Source of the DNA: Panopea generosa
Taxonomy: Eukaryota > Mollusca > Bivalvia > Adapedonta > Hiatellidae
Length of the DNA stretch: 64,000 nt
Direction: 5' to 3'
Assembly: GCA_029582155.1 (NCBI GenBank)
Contig: CM055909.1
Location: 44,452,967 to 44,516,966, forward strand
In this document: piece after piece, positions 32,878 through 44,779 of the stretch
Layout of the letters: each line of letters opens with the position of its first letter
Numbering within the stretch: position 1 is the first letter of the stretch
Notes under the pieces: model-generated
Database searches by the model: none
What the model was told of the DNA's origin: nothing
The model's input: only the letters and a program-made list of their open reading frames with translations
Program-made: the position numbers and the translations under genes

Positions 32878-34469
32878 TTTTGGATTAATCAATACTGTGA
32901 AATCATTCAATTCACTAGGAGCTTGACAACTAAATCCAATACTTACATATGGGTTTTATTTGTTGTTACACCCAAACTTAAGACTTCAGACATAGACCAT
33001 AAATTTGGATATTTTACATTTCTAGTGTACCGTAATGTATATGCCGATCATGGCAGGATCTTTTGTAGCACAAATGAAGTTGGAGGGAAGAAATATTTTA
33101 GTGAATTCAAGTACCGGGCAAAATAAAGTTGTCTAATTATTTAACATTTTCATTTGGAAAGTGCCACAATTTTTTTTTATCTCAACTAGGCCAAAGGAAC
33201 ATTCTGTGTCCTTCATTTACGTTTTCGTGTAGACGGGACAGTACAGATACTTTTTATCAAAACTTTTATACAGTCATCTTTTAATCATGGGATCTCGGAT
33301 GGGTTTTTTTATTACCCATAGGGGCAAGTAGCAATGGAGATATTGCCCATAAATCATTGAAAAAGTCTTCATTTTTAACTTGTATAGATGTCAGAGGTCA
33401 CTAGTATTTTTTATCAGATCTCTACTGAGCTTACTTTAGTTGAAGAAAGAGCATCATTTTGCATCTTATCTTTATTATAATTTGTGTACTTAAAATTATA
33501 CACAAAATTTGTTGATGCTTTTTATTTATTCCAATCATTATTAGCCTGTGTGGTTCTGGCTAAGAATAGAATCACTGTCAATCTCTGCAGAGGGGTAGGA
33601 ATCCTCTGAATGGGTGTCGTGTTAATTTTATCATTTTTTGTCATGTTCATTATTATAGTTAAATTACCAAACCCTATATGGTTCCAGGGAGCCATATGAG
33701 TGATGGCAAGAATATGATCACTGTGGCTCATGCATGTTTATGGAGTGACAATTTGAGCAATACGATAGAATTTGCTGAAACTCTGCAATTCTGCAGAATC
33801 AAGGTTCTAGGTTCATTTTGCATATTCATTTGTTGATGTGTTTCTTTTTAATCCATGTTAATTTGTTGTTTTATAGAGCGAACCTGGGATCTTCCTTCCT
33901 GTTAGCGTCAAATAACCTATGTGTTGGTCTGCTGTAAAACCCCATTCATTTCAAATATTATTTTGAGAGATATTATAATATGCATTTATTTTTCAATCTG
34001 TTTGATAATTTTTTCAACTCTTGCTTGATTTAGGTGAATAATGTCCTTTTTCGGACTTAGAAAACGGGTTAAATATGGCATGCAAGTGAATATTAAAGTA
34101 ACCTGTGCATGTGTTAGATTAAAACTTTTGTTGTACGTACATGATACAGATATAATTGTAAATGTTGTCTTGGCAGATGGTGCATTTAAAAATGTTTGTA
34201 CATGTTTATTGCTTTTTTAATTTAAATGAAATTTTCTGAAAATATACCCAATGGATTTGACCATCAGATTGTAGATTAAAATATGAAATTGACAAACTCT
34301 TGTTGACGAAATATCAATTTATGCAGGTGACCGATTATGAAAGTTGAGTAGTGTATATGCGATATTTCTCTTACAACGTGTCTGAAGTTTTAAGTGGGGG
34401 ACCATTAATTAATTGAATTTGCTTGTTGAAGTTTATTGTTTATTATTTTTGTTAAATAAATATATAAAA
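32878..34469. other. Downstream stretch, no gene seen
   Basis: No further exon after the TAG. A worn repeat phrase near 34030 resembles one near 26524. Otherwise unrecognised. Confidence 0.35.
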
Positions 34470-34473
34470 TTAA

Positions 34474-35550
34474 GGAGGAATATACCTTTTAAATTATTTT
34501 CGAAATCAGTGGAATATTTGGTATGTAATGAAACTAGAAGTAATTTCCAATTTGAATATGCTTTTTTTCTGCGGTAAATATAACACTTCTTTACCTATGA
34601 CGTCGTAAACATGGCCATGTTTGGTCTTTCTGACGTCCCGATTTATAGCAGCAAAATCGCGTATTTGTCGACCTCAGTCAAGTTATACCGAATGTACAGA
34701 ATCGAAACACATATCACCACGTACACATTCAACGGGTATATGAATTTACAGATGCAATAATTACGACGAATGCCAAATTCTAAAAATACTAGCGAAAAAC
34801 GGAAATTATTATTTTCTCGATTTTTTGGAAAAAAAATGCTTCAAATCAAAATTACCAAAAAACAAACCGAGCGATTTTGGAATAATTTTTATTTGATTTC
34901 TAACAATATGCTTCACAGTGATTGTGAGATTTTTAGAACAATTGACAAACTAGATTTTTTTTGATTTTTAATTATTTAACCCCACCCTACGTCAAAAAAG
35001 ACGTCAACATATTACATAATTCTACGCGTTTTCCATAAGATTTTTGGCAGTTGATTAAGGTTAAAATATTTTCTAAATCAGTGGTTCAATTAGTATATTA
35101 TGAAACTAGAAGTAATTTCCAATGTGAATATGTATTTTTTGCAGCGGTCAATAGAATATATATTTATATGTGACGTCGTAAACATGGCCATGTTCAGCCT
35201 TTTTGACGTCCCAATGTATAGCAGCCAAATCGCATATTTTTCGACCTCAGTTGAGTTATTCCTAATACACAGAATAGAAACATATATCACCATGTACACA
35301 TTTGACGGATGTATGGATTTACAAATGCAAAAATTACGACGAACCCCACATTTTGAAAATACAAGCGGAAAACGGAAACTATTTTTTTCTCGATTTTTTC
35401 GAAAAACGGCTTCAAATCAAATTTACCTCAAAACAAATCAAGCGAATTTTGCATATTTTTTATATGATTTTAAACTATATATTGTATAATTATTGTGAGA
35501 TTTTTAGAAAAATTTACAAACTAAATTGTTTATGATATTCAATTATTTAA
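34474..35550 (+). repeat. Foldback left arm (two tandem units)
   Basis: Unit 1 about 34474-35030, unit 2 about 35045-35550. Open frames of 64-129 codons here are AT-rich, present on both strands and best seen as by-products. Confidence 0.85.
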
Positions 35551-35851
35551 CCCTACCCTACGTCAAAAAAACGCTTTAAAGCAAACGTCAACGTCTGTAT
35601 AGCGCATGAGGTATACGTTTTGTGATAATTAAACAAGTTTGTTCTTACCATTATATTAGTATTTTGTACACACAAGTTATATATACTTCTGCTGTTTAGT
35701 GGCAACTAATTTGTCTATAGCATTTATGATAGCGTGTCTGTTTGGTGCACATACAAAACCGTCTTTTTTTTTTCACTTACAGGGAACTGGATTCCAAAAC
35801 AATATTCTCATTTCTGACTGGCTCCACGACAGCTAGTGAAATGTGGACATC
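35551..35851 (+). other. Foldback central spacer with exon-like segment
   Basis: About 300 bp of single-copy sequence. A T9 tract then CACTTACAG at about 35783 looks like a splice acceptor, followed by a frame ELDSKTIFSFLTGSTTAS running to TAA at about 35866. This faintly recalls the 'KFxTG' segment of HECT C-lobes; if real it would be captured host coding DNA. Weak. Confidence 0.3.
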
Positions 35852-36928
35852 ACGGTTAATTGAATAATATAAAAAATATAGTTTGTCAATTTTTCAAAAA
35901 ATCTCACAATTATTGTACAATATATAGTATGAAAACATATAAAAATTATGCAAAATTCGCTTGGTTTGATTTTTGGTAATTTTGATTTGAAGCCGTTTTT
36001 ACGAAAAAAACGAGAGAAAAAATAGTTTCCGTTTTTCGCTAGTATTTTCAAAATGTGGCGTTCGTCATAATTTTTGCATCTGTAAATGCATACATCCGTC
36101 AAATGTGTACATGGTGATATATGTTTCTATTCTGTGTATTAGGAATAACTCAACTGAGGTCGAAAAATATGCGATTTGGCTGCTATACATTGGGACGTCA
36201 AAAAGGCTGAACATGGCCATGTTTACGACGTCACATATAAATATATATTCTATTGACCGCTGCAAAAAATACATATTCACATTGGAAATTACTTCTAGTT
36301 TCATAATATACTAATTGAACCACTGATTTAGAAAATATTTTAACCTTAATCAACTGCCAAAAATCTTATGGAAAACGCGTAGAATTATGTAATATGTTGA
36401 CGTCTTTTTTGACGTAGGGTGGGGTTAAATAATTAAAAATCAAAAAAAATCTAGTTTGTCAATTGTTCTAAAAATCTCACAATCACTGTGAAGCATATTG
36501 TTAGAAATCAAATAAAAATTATTCCAAAATCGCTCGGTTTGTTTTTTGGTAAATTTGATTTGAAGCATTTTTTTTCCAAAAAATCGAGATAATAATTTCC
36601 GTTTTTCGTTAGTATTTTCAAAATGTGGCTTTTGTCGTAATTTTTGCATCTGTAAATTCATATATCCGTTGAATGTGATCGTGGTGATATGTGTTTCGAT
36701 TCTGTACATTCGGTATAACTTGACTGAGGTCAACAAATACGCGAATTTGCTGCTATAAATCGGGATGTCAAAAAGACCAATCATGGCCATGTTTACGACG
36801 TCATAGGTAAAGAAGTGTTATATTTACCGCAGAAAAAAAAGCATTTCCAAATTGGAAATTACTTCTAGTTTCATTACATACCAAATATTCCCTTGATTTC
36901 GAAAATAATTTAAAAGGTATATTCTTCC
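35852..36928 (-). repeat. Foldback right arm (two tandem units, inverted)
   Basis: Mirror of the left arm. The 69-codon frame at 36105-36314 (+) has the same translation as that at 35090-35299 (-), showing identity over at least 210 bp. Confidence 0.88.
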
Positions 36929-36932
36929 TTAA

Positions 36933-37605
36933 TGTTTTGAAAAGCATTATGTTCTTCAAATTTGCAAAAATAAATTACACAAGAATGTGTTGCTTATAAT
37001 AAATCCACATCTCTCTCAACTTGCCTGTGTTATCAGTTACATGATTTTTAGTAGATCTATACATGTATCTCTTTAAACAAATGTTGTACATGTAAACCTC
37101 CACAAATCGCATAATACTTCTACATGTATGCACTAGTCAGTTCAAGGACACATACAGGCCTCCTAGTCACCAACCATTCTTGAGAATATTCTTCAGCCTT
37201 AAGCTTGAAAATCCAATTTTTGATTATGAATATTTCTTAAATTATTTCAGAATCTGTACATTTTATTACATGTTTTGCATATTAAAGCAATAGCAGCTCT
37301 ACACACTTAAGTTTGGCTTAAATACTAAGAATATTCTTAAGAATGGCTGGAGAATACAAGGCCTTGTCACAATCAGCAGTTAGAGATCAAGTTTCTTGTA
37401 TAGCCCATAAGATTGTCATTTTAAGCACACATTTTTAATAGAACAGCACTTTTCATTATTAAAGTTAATAATTATCAGAAAGTCTCTGTACTTTTATAGG
37501 TACCCACTTAGACATAACTGCGACTAATACTGACTGTTTAGTTTAAAATCCCACATCTGTTCATTTCATTCAAAGGACATTTTTATCACTAAAATAAATA
37601 TTTGA
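36933..37605. other. Intergenic, no feature recognised
   Basis: TTGAGAATATTCTTCAGCCT near 37180 and AAGAATGGCTGGAGAATA near 37341 are roughly inverted, a possible worn repeat. No gene. Confidence 0.3.
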
Positions 37606-37609
37606 CAAA

Positions 37610-37862
37610 GAAGGTCTCCATAACCGAGTGGTAAACATCCTGGAATATCAATTACTGGTCCGTCATCCACGTTGGTTCAAGTCCTGCATGTGGAAGAAAC
37701 TTTCATGCTAGATAACTCAACAGTTGGCTTTTGAAGGTTATTGCTGGTTCTACCAAGGTGCCCACACAGTCAATGAATTGCATGGTGGCTTTCCTCCACA
37801 TTATAAACTGGAGTCACCATGACCATAGATGTTAGTGTGACATAAATTCATTCAATTAAACA
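37610..37862 (+). mobile_element. tRNA-like SINE (separate family)
   Basis: Head GGTCTCCATAACCGAGTGGT AAACATCC with GTTGGTTCAAGTCCTGCATG as B box, body with GGTGGCTTTCCTCCACATTA and a tail TTCATTCAATTAAACAT. Length about 250 bp. Confidence 0.65.
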
Positions 37863-37969
37863 TACTTCACATATTGAGAGTTGTTATATATTAATCACAT
37901 AACAATCAAATGTACTGGAAAAGTTCATTTTTATTAAACAACAGCAGCAACATGTCCCCGGTAGCAATC

Positions 37970-38345
37970 AAATCTGAAAAGGGGCATTAGTCGTAAAACA
38001 TTAAAAATAGAGTTGTCAGAATGGACTCATTAGATGATGAAAAACACACACACAAATTTTCATTAAAACTGTAGCACTGGAAGTTATTCAAGTAGCTTAC
38101 ATACAGAAAAAGTGGAGCACTGTAAGTTGAGTCAAGAAGCTTACATGCAGAAAAAGTGCAAGTCCGAAAGGCGCATAAGTCGTAAAATATTTAAATAGTT
38201 GTCTTTCTATCCAGAATGGACTCATTAGATGATGACAAAAACACACACCAAATTTCATTGAATTTAGAGAACAGGAAGTTAGTCAAGTAGCTTACATACA
38301 GAGCTTACATGCAAGTGTGACGGACAGACAAAATTTGATTATAAA
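37970..38345. repeat. Two-unit ~185-bp tandem repeat
   Basis: GGGCATTAGTCGTAAAACAT and GCGCATAAGTCGTAAAATAT begin two units, each with AATGGACTCATTAGATGATG and AAGTAGCTTACATACAGA. It ends in GACGGACAGACAAA. Confidence 0.75.
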
Positions 38346-38715
38346 CCGTCGTATGATTCATTATTTTATAACGTTTAAATTTCTAATGCAATGGCCTGCA
38401 ATGAAAACAATTTGTACAATTGATTTTTAATTTCCACTAGCTAGCTCTATGTCATACTTTATGTGGTGTAAATGTGCTTCAAAACTGGCACCATCGCTGT
38501 TCCGACAATAGGATTAAGAGTTATTAAATACCTCATTACAAAGCGTACCGGTAATTTTAATATATAAAATTATACATTATTTAAAATTTATTGTCATAAA
38601 GACTGAAATCGTTGTTTTGATTTTTCATGGAGTGATGAAAAACAGTATTTTAAACTTGTTTAATGTTACAGATGAACCTTTCGGGTTTCATGCACATTAA
38701 ACAGCTAATGTTTTT

Positions 38716-39765
38716 AGCTCTACTGGCCATAGGCCAGAAGTGCTTATGCGATGGCGCGTTGTCCGTTGTCTGTCGTCTGTTTGCAGCACTTTCTCTGAAA
38801 CCACTAGGCCAATTAAACTGAAACTTCACATGCATGTTTCTATTGCATAGGAGACTATTCAGAATTTTTTTTTTTTTCGATCTGAAGATGGCCGCCGTTC
38901 CTAAAAATAGTCAAAAACTTAAAAAAATATTCTCATGAACGGCCCAACAGATTTTCAAAATGTTTATGTAGTAATGATGACCAACTATAGTTTTGTTAGA
39001 TTTGTTCAAATGGTATCCCTAGGGTTAAATATGACCCCGCCCCGAGGGTTCAATTAGGGGACACATGTCATTATAATATTTTTTTATTATTTTTTTTAAA
39101 ATGGAAATGATTTTGCCTATATCTTCACAAAAGCATTGTTAGGTGAAGGAGGTTCAGATTTGTAAAAATAACTTGGTACCAATGTCTAAAGGGTTCACGA
39201 GGGCCCCCAAAAATGTACAAATTGGGAATTACTAAAATCGATTTCTAAAGAACCAGTATGTCAGATTTGTACATATTTGATATAAATTATCCCTATGTGT
39301 AGGGTTTGATTGCAGATAAAAATTTAGAGGCTAAAATTTATAGGGGCCCTGTAAGGGGACTTTGAATTTTACATAGGGATACTATGGGAAAACAGAAAAT
39401 TCTCTTTTTTTTTCATTTATTCTGAAACCACTAGGCCAATTAAACTGAAACTTCACATGAATGTTTCTGTTGCGTAGGAGACTATACCAAAGATTTTTTT
39501 TCTATCTTTAATTCAAGATGGCCACCATTACTAAAAATAGTCCAAAACTTAAAATATCGTGATCTCATGAACAGTCCAACAGATTTTCAAAAAACTTATG
39601 TAGTAATGATGACCAACTATAGTTTTGTTACATCTGTTCAAATTGTGTCCCTAGGTTTAAAAATGACCCTGCCCCGATGTTCCTATTGCATAGGAGAATT
39701 TCAAAAACTGCTATGGCCACTATGAGTCAGTAGAGCATCCTCAGGCCCTCTTAGGCCTCTTGTTC
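38716..39765 (+). repeat. Dispersed 'GGCCATAGGCCAG' repeat, near full length
   Basis: Begins AGCTCTACTGGCCATAGGCC, GCGATGGCGCGTTGTCCGTT, GTCTGTCGTCTG; two internal copies (38790 and 39418) of AAACCACTAGGCCAATTAAA CTGAAACTTCACATG; ends GGCCCTCTTAGGCCTCTTGTT. Related to 2128 and 27297. Confidence 0.85.
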
Positions 39766-39769
39766 TAAC

Positions 39770-40320
39770 TCAAAATAGCAATTTCAATCCTCAAATGAGT
39801 ATATACACTTTATATATTGCATTTAATGCTCTCTTATTACATAATCACCAATTTAATAGCAAAAAGAGTAAACAAATTATTAACCCAACTCTGCGCCATA
39901 AATTAGACAAAACCATCGAGCTTGAAGCTAATCATTAAATGCATATCTACACATCATATGTCAGTTAAGTTGTACAAGTCTTACAGTAATCGGTTGAAAA
40001 ATATTCAAAATTGGTTATAAAGTGAGAGCGGAGACTGAGCATACATATGGCAGGATAAAATTCTTCCTATTTAAATCACTCCAGTCTCTTCAAGGAAATG
40101 CATTTAAAATACATTATGCTTTTAAATAATGAATAACATAATAATTACCATAATTCGGATCACTTACAAATATTTATCATAGCCCCGACACCAAAACTCC
40201 TTAAATTAGTGACACAATGGTCTCGAACAGCAGGTGTACAACAGAGTACATACTTGAATCTCTCCGATTCATGCAGGGCGCCATTGACCGGTGATTACAT
40301 ACTAATGCGACCGCTAAAAT
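39770..40320. other. Intergenic, no feature recognised
   Basis: AT-rich, no gene or repeat found. Confidence 0.35.
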
Positions 40321-40324
40321 ATTC

Positions 40325-41060
40325 CACAGCATATAATAATAACTGAATTGTCTACAGGATATAAAGTACAACATATAATGTTAATGTTTGACTACATAAC
40401 ATAATGAAGAAACTACATAATATAATGATAAAAGCACATCATATAATGACAAATCTTCATCATATAACGACAAGTCTACATAACCTAATGAAGCAACTAC
40501 ATAATATAATGATTAATGTACATCATATAATGACAAATCTACATAATATAAAGATAAAACTACATAACATAATAAAGAATGCACAGCATATAATGATTAA
40601 AGCACATAATATAACGAAAAAGGCACATCATATAATGACACATCTACATAATATAATGGTTAATGTACATGATATAATATGGAATGTACATCATATAATG
40701 ATAAATGTACATAATATAATGAAAAAAGCACATCATATAATGACAAATCTACATAATATAATGAAGAATGTACATCATATAATGACAAATCTACATCATA
40801 TAATGACATGTCTACAGCATATAATGGCAAATCTACATAATATAATGAAGAAAGTACACCACATAATGATAACTCTACCTAATATAATGACAAATCTACA
40901 CAATATAGAAGTAAATCTACATCGTATAATAAAGAATGCACAGCATATAAAGATAAATCTACATAATATAATGATGAATGCACATGATATAATAAGGAAT
41001 GCACATAATACATATAAAATAGATCACAAAAGACAGCTATGCCATTCCATGCGTCATACA
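40325..41060 (+). repeat. 21-bp minisatellite, copy 2 of an inverted pair
   Basis: Same unit as 20080-20822 but on the opposite strand, with matching edges TGAATTGTCTACAGGATATA and GACAGCTATGCCATTCCATG. By eye the two copies are more than 90 per cent alike, unit for unit. One frame is open for 277 codons (40404-41237); only its first ~215 codons are repeat-derived. Confidence 0.93.
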
Positions 41061-41600
41061 GAAGGCTGTAACGATCAACTGTGCAAGAATACCATTTTTG
41101 CACAAAACTTCACACCTAGCTGCTTCCTTTGGGGTTCAGCTTTATTGTTAACTCCCTTTGGAACCTCCGCCTTGACTATTGAATTAACCAATCAGAATTG
41201 TTATATTGGTTTGCGGTTTTATGTTGCACTAGTGTAGCCGAGAACCAATTGCGTGGCAGGTATTAATTTGGCAGCAACTTCGAAATCTGGAGAGAAAAAA
41301 AATACATCCGCAAAATTACCGATTTTTAAATACTTTAGTTAGATAAAAATGTGTTTTTTGCAGGAAAATGTCGTTTGTAGTTTTACAGCAAATTACAAAA
41401 AAATACAGATTTTTGTAGAACTGTAAAACGAATATACTGTTTTTGTCAATTTTTATTGGCATGATCAAAAGATCAAAGAAAATGTCAGTTTGTCAATTTT
41501 GTGTATTTATTAAGAATTTTTTACTTTTTTCGAAATTACAAGTATAACATCTTTAAAATACAAAATGAAAATCCGTTATGATTTTTTTCTATACTACTTC
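41061..41600. other. Intergenic, no feature recognised
   Basis: The tail of the 277-codon frame reads into unique sequence to 41237. No splice or domain evidence. Confidence 0.3.
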
Positions 41601-41611
41601 TGCTTTTGCTA

Positions 41612-41695
41612 CTGCTATTGTTGTTGCAACTGCTACCACCACCATCACCACCATTACTACTACTGCTACTACTACTACTACTTCTACTACTTCCA
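41612..41695. repeat. Imperfect trinucleotide microsatellite
   Basis: Mixed (ACC)n, (ATC/ACC)n and (TAC)n runs. Confidence 0.85.
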
Positions 41696-41835
41696 ATGTC
41701 TTTATTTTAAGAACAGTATAAAACCATATGACCTTCTAAACACTACTTAAATAATACAAATGTTGGACAAAAAGGCAAGCAAATGTAAACGAATGAAATA
41801 GGTACATACATATAATAAACCAAAATTAACGTCTG

Positions 41836-42098
41836 ACTATCAATCTAGGGGTCGTAAGTTTGAATACCCGCTCGGCCGCAGTCTGCTTAATGATTGATAT
41901 ACGACATTGCGTCTCAATATCATTTGTCAATCACAGCTGATTCAAATGAGAAATTTATCAGTTATTTGCGATGGAGTGATCGAGTGTACTTGAGTACTGA
42001 TTAACCTTTCATGATCCCAGGAAACAGTGGTTAGGTTAACTGGTCGTCTGTTAGCCCTCGATGGCATAAACATGACTCTAAATATTCAATCAATCAAT
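41836..42098 (+). mobile_element. SINE family C copy, truncated head
   Basis: Begins inside the tRNA-like head at TCTGACTATCAATCTAGGGG, then ACGACATTGCGTCTCAATAT, GAGTACTGATTAACC, CCCTCGATGGCATAAACATG and tail ATTCAATCAATCAATC. Same order as 14169-14457. Confidence 0.9.
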
Positions 42099-42099
42099 C

Positions 42100-42690
42100 T
42101 TACATTTAGTTGTTAAACAGTTATATTTTATAATTACTCTTAAATGCGGGTAAAGTAGATGATAAACGTATTTATACAGGAATATAATCCCAAACATAAG
42201 TTAAAACTTTGGTTGAATGTGTACAATATCTTTATTTTCAGCTGATCGCAAGTTGTATATTTTATTTCCTGATAATACTATTAAATAACGAATATAAAAA
42301 GACTCTAATTTATAAAGAACTTTGTAAACAAGCAATCCAGTATGATATTTGCATAATTCATTAAAAGATAACCACTTTAGCTTTTGTATTGGATATCATT
42401 AAAAAAATTAAATTCTTTCTGCAAGTGCTGTTTAGTAATCTAAAAACGTTTCTAATGTATGATTTATTGCAGTTTCCTAAGATATTGTAACAATAATCAA
42501 ACAATTCAATTCAATGCAGTATTTTATTTAGCATAAACAGACACTTTGTTTATCACCATTACACTGTTTGCGGTTTATACAATACAAACACGAAATACGA
42601 ATATGAGCATTTATAATACAAGTCAATAAAATGAGAAAAAGCATGAAAATAAAGTGTTACATATTTCAAGAATAATGTGTGTATTATTAT
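42100..42690. other. Intergenic, no feature recognised
   Basis: No gene or repeat unit recognised. Confidence 0.3.
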
Positions 42691-42694
42691 ACGC

Positions 42695-43215
42695 TATAGA
42701 GAGGATTTTACTGATTTACTTACTTAATTATTTGATTATCAAGTTACTCACTTACTTAATTATCTACTTAATAATTTTTCTTAATATCTTAATTACAACA
42801 TTATTATATTACTCAATTACTTCAATATTCAATTACTTAATGATTTAATAGCTTAATGCATTCAATGAAGCAATCATTTAAATACTTAATTACTCAATAA
42901 CACATTTGCTTAATTACTCAAGTACTTAATTAATACATTGCTTAAATAATTCTATTGATGTTCTATTGTTTATTTCCATGTGAAATTGCATGTAGGTCAA
43001 CTGGGTCGGGTGTTCTACTATTTATTATTTTGTTATACATATATTATTGTATTGTCATACACATGACACTTTGATGAACTATTTACTTACTAACATACTT
43101 AATTGCTTAATTAATCACTTATTTTATTTTAATTGTTTTCTTAATCATTAACTTGTTTACTTATTAATTTATTTAGTCATTTTCTTATTACTTATTTAAT
43201 TACTAACAATGTGTT
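42695..43215. repeat. AT-rich (TTACTTAA)-type low-complexity repeat
   Basis: Irregular TTACTTAATTA/TTACTCAATTA words in two blocks (42710-42950 and 43080-43210) around a short unique stretch. Confidence 0.75.
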
Positions 43216-43219
43216 TACT

Positions 43220-43885
43220 AATTTATTACCAACAGTATGAATAGACAAGCGTATTGATCACACGGTAAAATAAATTAAACATTCATTTAAGCAACAGGTG
43301 GTATGGTCTCGTGCAAAGCATGAAACTTACTTGACTTGCCCAAACATGAAAAGTAGACCCATCTATATTTGTCAAGGAAGCACCTTATTGGATAAGTAAA
43401 AAATAGCTGTGTCAGTAATGTAATTAATAATTGACACGTGGACAAACACGTGGTCAATTAAATAATACTCATTACGCTTATGTTATTGTTTTTACCAGAC
43501 ACGTGTGTGTATATTCACTTAGTCGATTACAATACTGAGTGTTCAATCATAAGGAAATGGAAAGTATATAATTTTTATGGTATTACCTAGTTCACCGGAA
43601 ATTCAAATAGTCTAAGTGGATATAATTTGATTATAATCGGGTGACAGGAATGGATATTTTATCGAAGAGTGGGTAAGTAAATTTATACATTATCTTATAA
43701 TATATCTTAACTGATTTTAAACTCAATCCCAACATTGAACTGCATCTATATATCTAACTCTAATGTATCACCTTGAATACAGTAGTGGATTATAAGACAA
43801 TTAAGATGTTATTTATGTTATTCCTACGTTATAAGGAAATGTCTGAATGAATATTTTCAATGATACAAATGCATGAGAAAAATAT
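43220..43885. other. Intergenic, no gene supported
   Basis: ATGGATATTTTATCGAAGAG then GTAAGT near 43650-43675 could be a very short first exon; nothing else supports it. Confidence 0.25.
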
Positions 43886-43887
43886 TA

Positions 43888-44325
43888 AGGCATAGTACCA
43901 CAATTGCAAAAAGGAAGTGCTTCCGTTGGGTAGGGGTAGTCGCATGATGGCGGTTATAAATAATCCTCATTTCTTCTTTAAAAATACATTTTCCTTGCTT
44001 TAATGCTCATTTTTTTATTTGAATGGCATTATTGATGTATTTTGAACATTTTAATAGCATTGTCATGTTTGAATTGTGAATTTAGAAAAAAAATTGATGC
44101 TTGGAAATTGGGGTATGAATACATGATTTCGGAAGTCTACTTTCACTTTGTCACCAGTGTACACACTGAACAGAAAAAAAATCTCTTATATGACACATGA
44201 CCCCTACTTTTCTCATCATATTTTGATAGTGCAGAGGTTGACAAACAGTAAAATGTAGGTTTCACTTCTTTCATTTGGGATTCTCTATGAATGACAAGCC
44301 TTCAAACTTTTATTATTTACTATAG
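43888..44325 (+). repeat. Dispersed repeat F, copy 1 (~430 bp)
   Basis: Starts GGCATAGTACCACAATTGCA and ends TGACAAGCCTTCAAACTTTT ATTATT. It aligns closely, with small indels, to 61302-61722. No coding capacity. Confidence 0.9.
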
Positions 44326-44375
44326 AATAAAGAACAAAAATCAATGGCGGGGTTACACCTTAATACAAAAAAATA

Positions 44376-44388
44376 AGAAGGAGAAGAA
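44376..44388 (+). repeat. Target-site duplication (left) of SINE 44389-44711
   Basis: AGAAGGAGAAGAA, repeated at 44712-44724. Confidence 0.85.
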
Positions 44389-44711
44389 TGTTGTTGTTGT
44401 TGTTATATGGTGTTTAGCGTCGCTTTCAACAATTTTTCAGTCATATCGCGACGGTGTCTACTTGAGAGAGTATTCTGAGCGCTGTCACACTGGAGTATCA
44501 TGCCGCAGACACATGGTATGATACCCCACCCAGTCACATTATACTGACACCGGGCCGACCAGACCTAGAACTCTCCTCTAAATGCTGAGCGTCAAGTGAG
44601 GAAGCTTCTAGTACCATTTTTAAAGTCTTTGGTATGACCCGGCCGGGGATCGAACCTACGACCTTCTGCATGCGAGGTGGACGCTCTACCACTAGACCAC
44701 ACCGCGGTCTT
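44389..44711 (-). mobile_element. SINE family A, full length
   Basis: Minus strand starts AAGACCGCGGTGTGGTCTAG, GGTAGAGCGTCCACCTCGCA, GTAGGTTCGATCCCCGGCCG and ends in a CAACAACAA tail. 13-bp target duplication on both sides. Confidence 0.93.
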
Positions 44712-44775
44712 AGAAGGAGAAGAAGAAGAAGAAGAAGAAGAAGAAGAAGGAGAAGAAGAAGAAGAAGAACAACAA
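44712..44775 (+). repeat. (GAA)n microsatellite next to the SINE
   Basis: Starts with the right-hand SINE target duplication and continues as GAAGAAGAA, then CAACAACAA. Confidence 0.92.
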
Positions 44776-44779
44776 CAAA

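Larger units (their letters stand above)
34474..36928. mobile_element. 2.45-kb foldback element: four ~0.5-kb units arranged >> <<, bounded by TTAA
   Basis: Left terminus TTAA|GGAGGAATATACCTTTTA; right terminus on the minus strand TTAA|GGAAGAATATACCTTTTA. Each arm (34474-35550 and 35852-36928) holds two tandem units with GAAACTAGAAGTAATTTCCA, GACGTCGTAAACATGGCCAT and CCTACGTCAAAAAA. The arms look nearly identical to each other while the two units in one arm differ. TTAA ends suggest piggyBac-type mobilisation (inference); no transposase is present. Confidence 0.88.

Noticed and set aside
35100-35489. 129-codon frame in the foldback element as a transposase or other gene
   Set aside because: AT-rich, no catalytic motif, mirrored open frames on both strands, broken in sister units.
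40404-41237. 277-codon open frame as a protein gene
   Set aside because: About 215 codons are the 21-bp satellite read in its only stop-free plus-strand frame. No promoter, splice or domain evidence. Kept only as a finding about the paired arrays.
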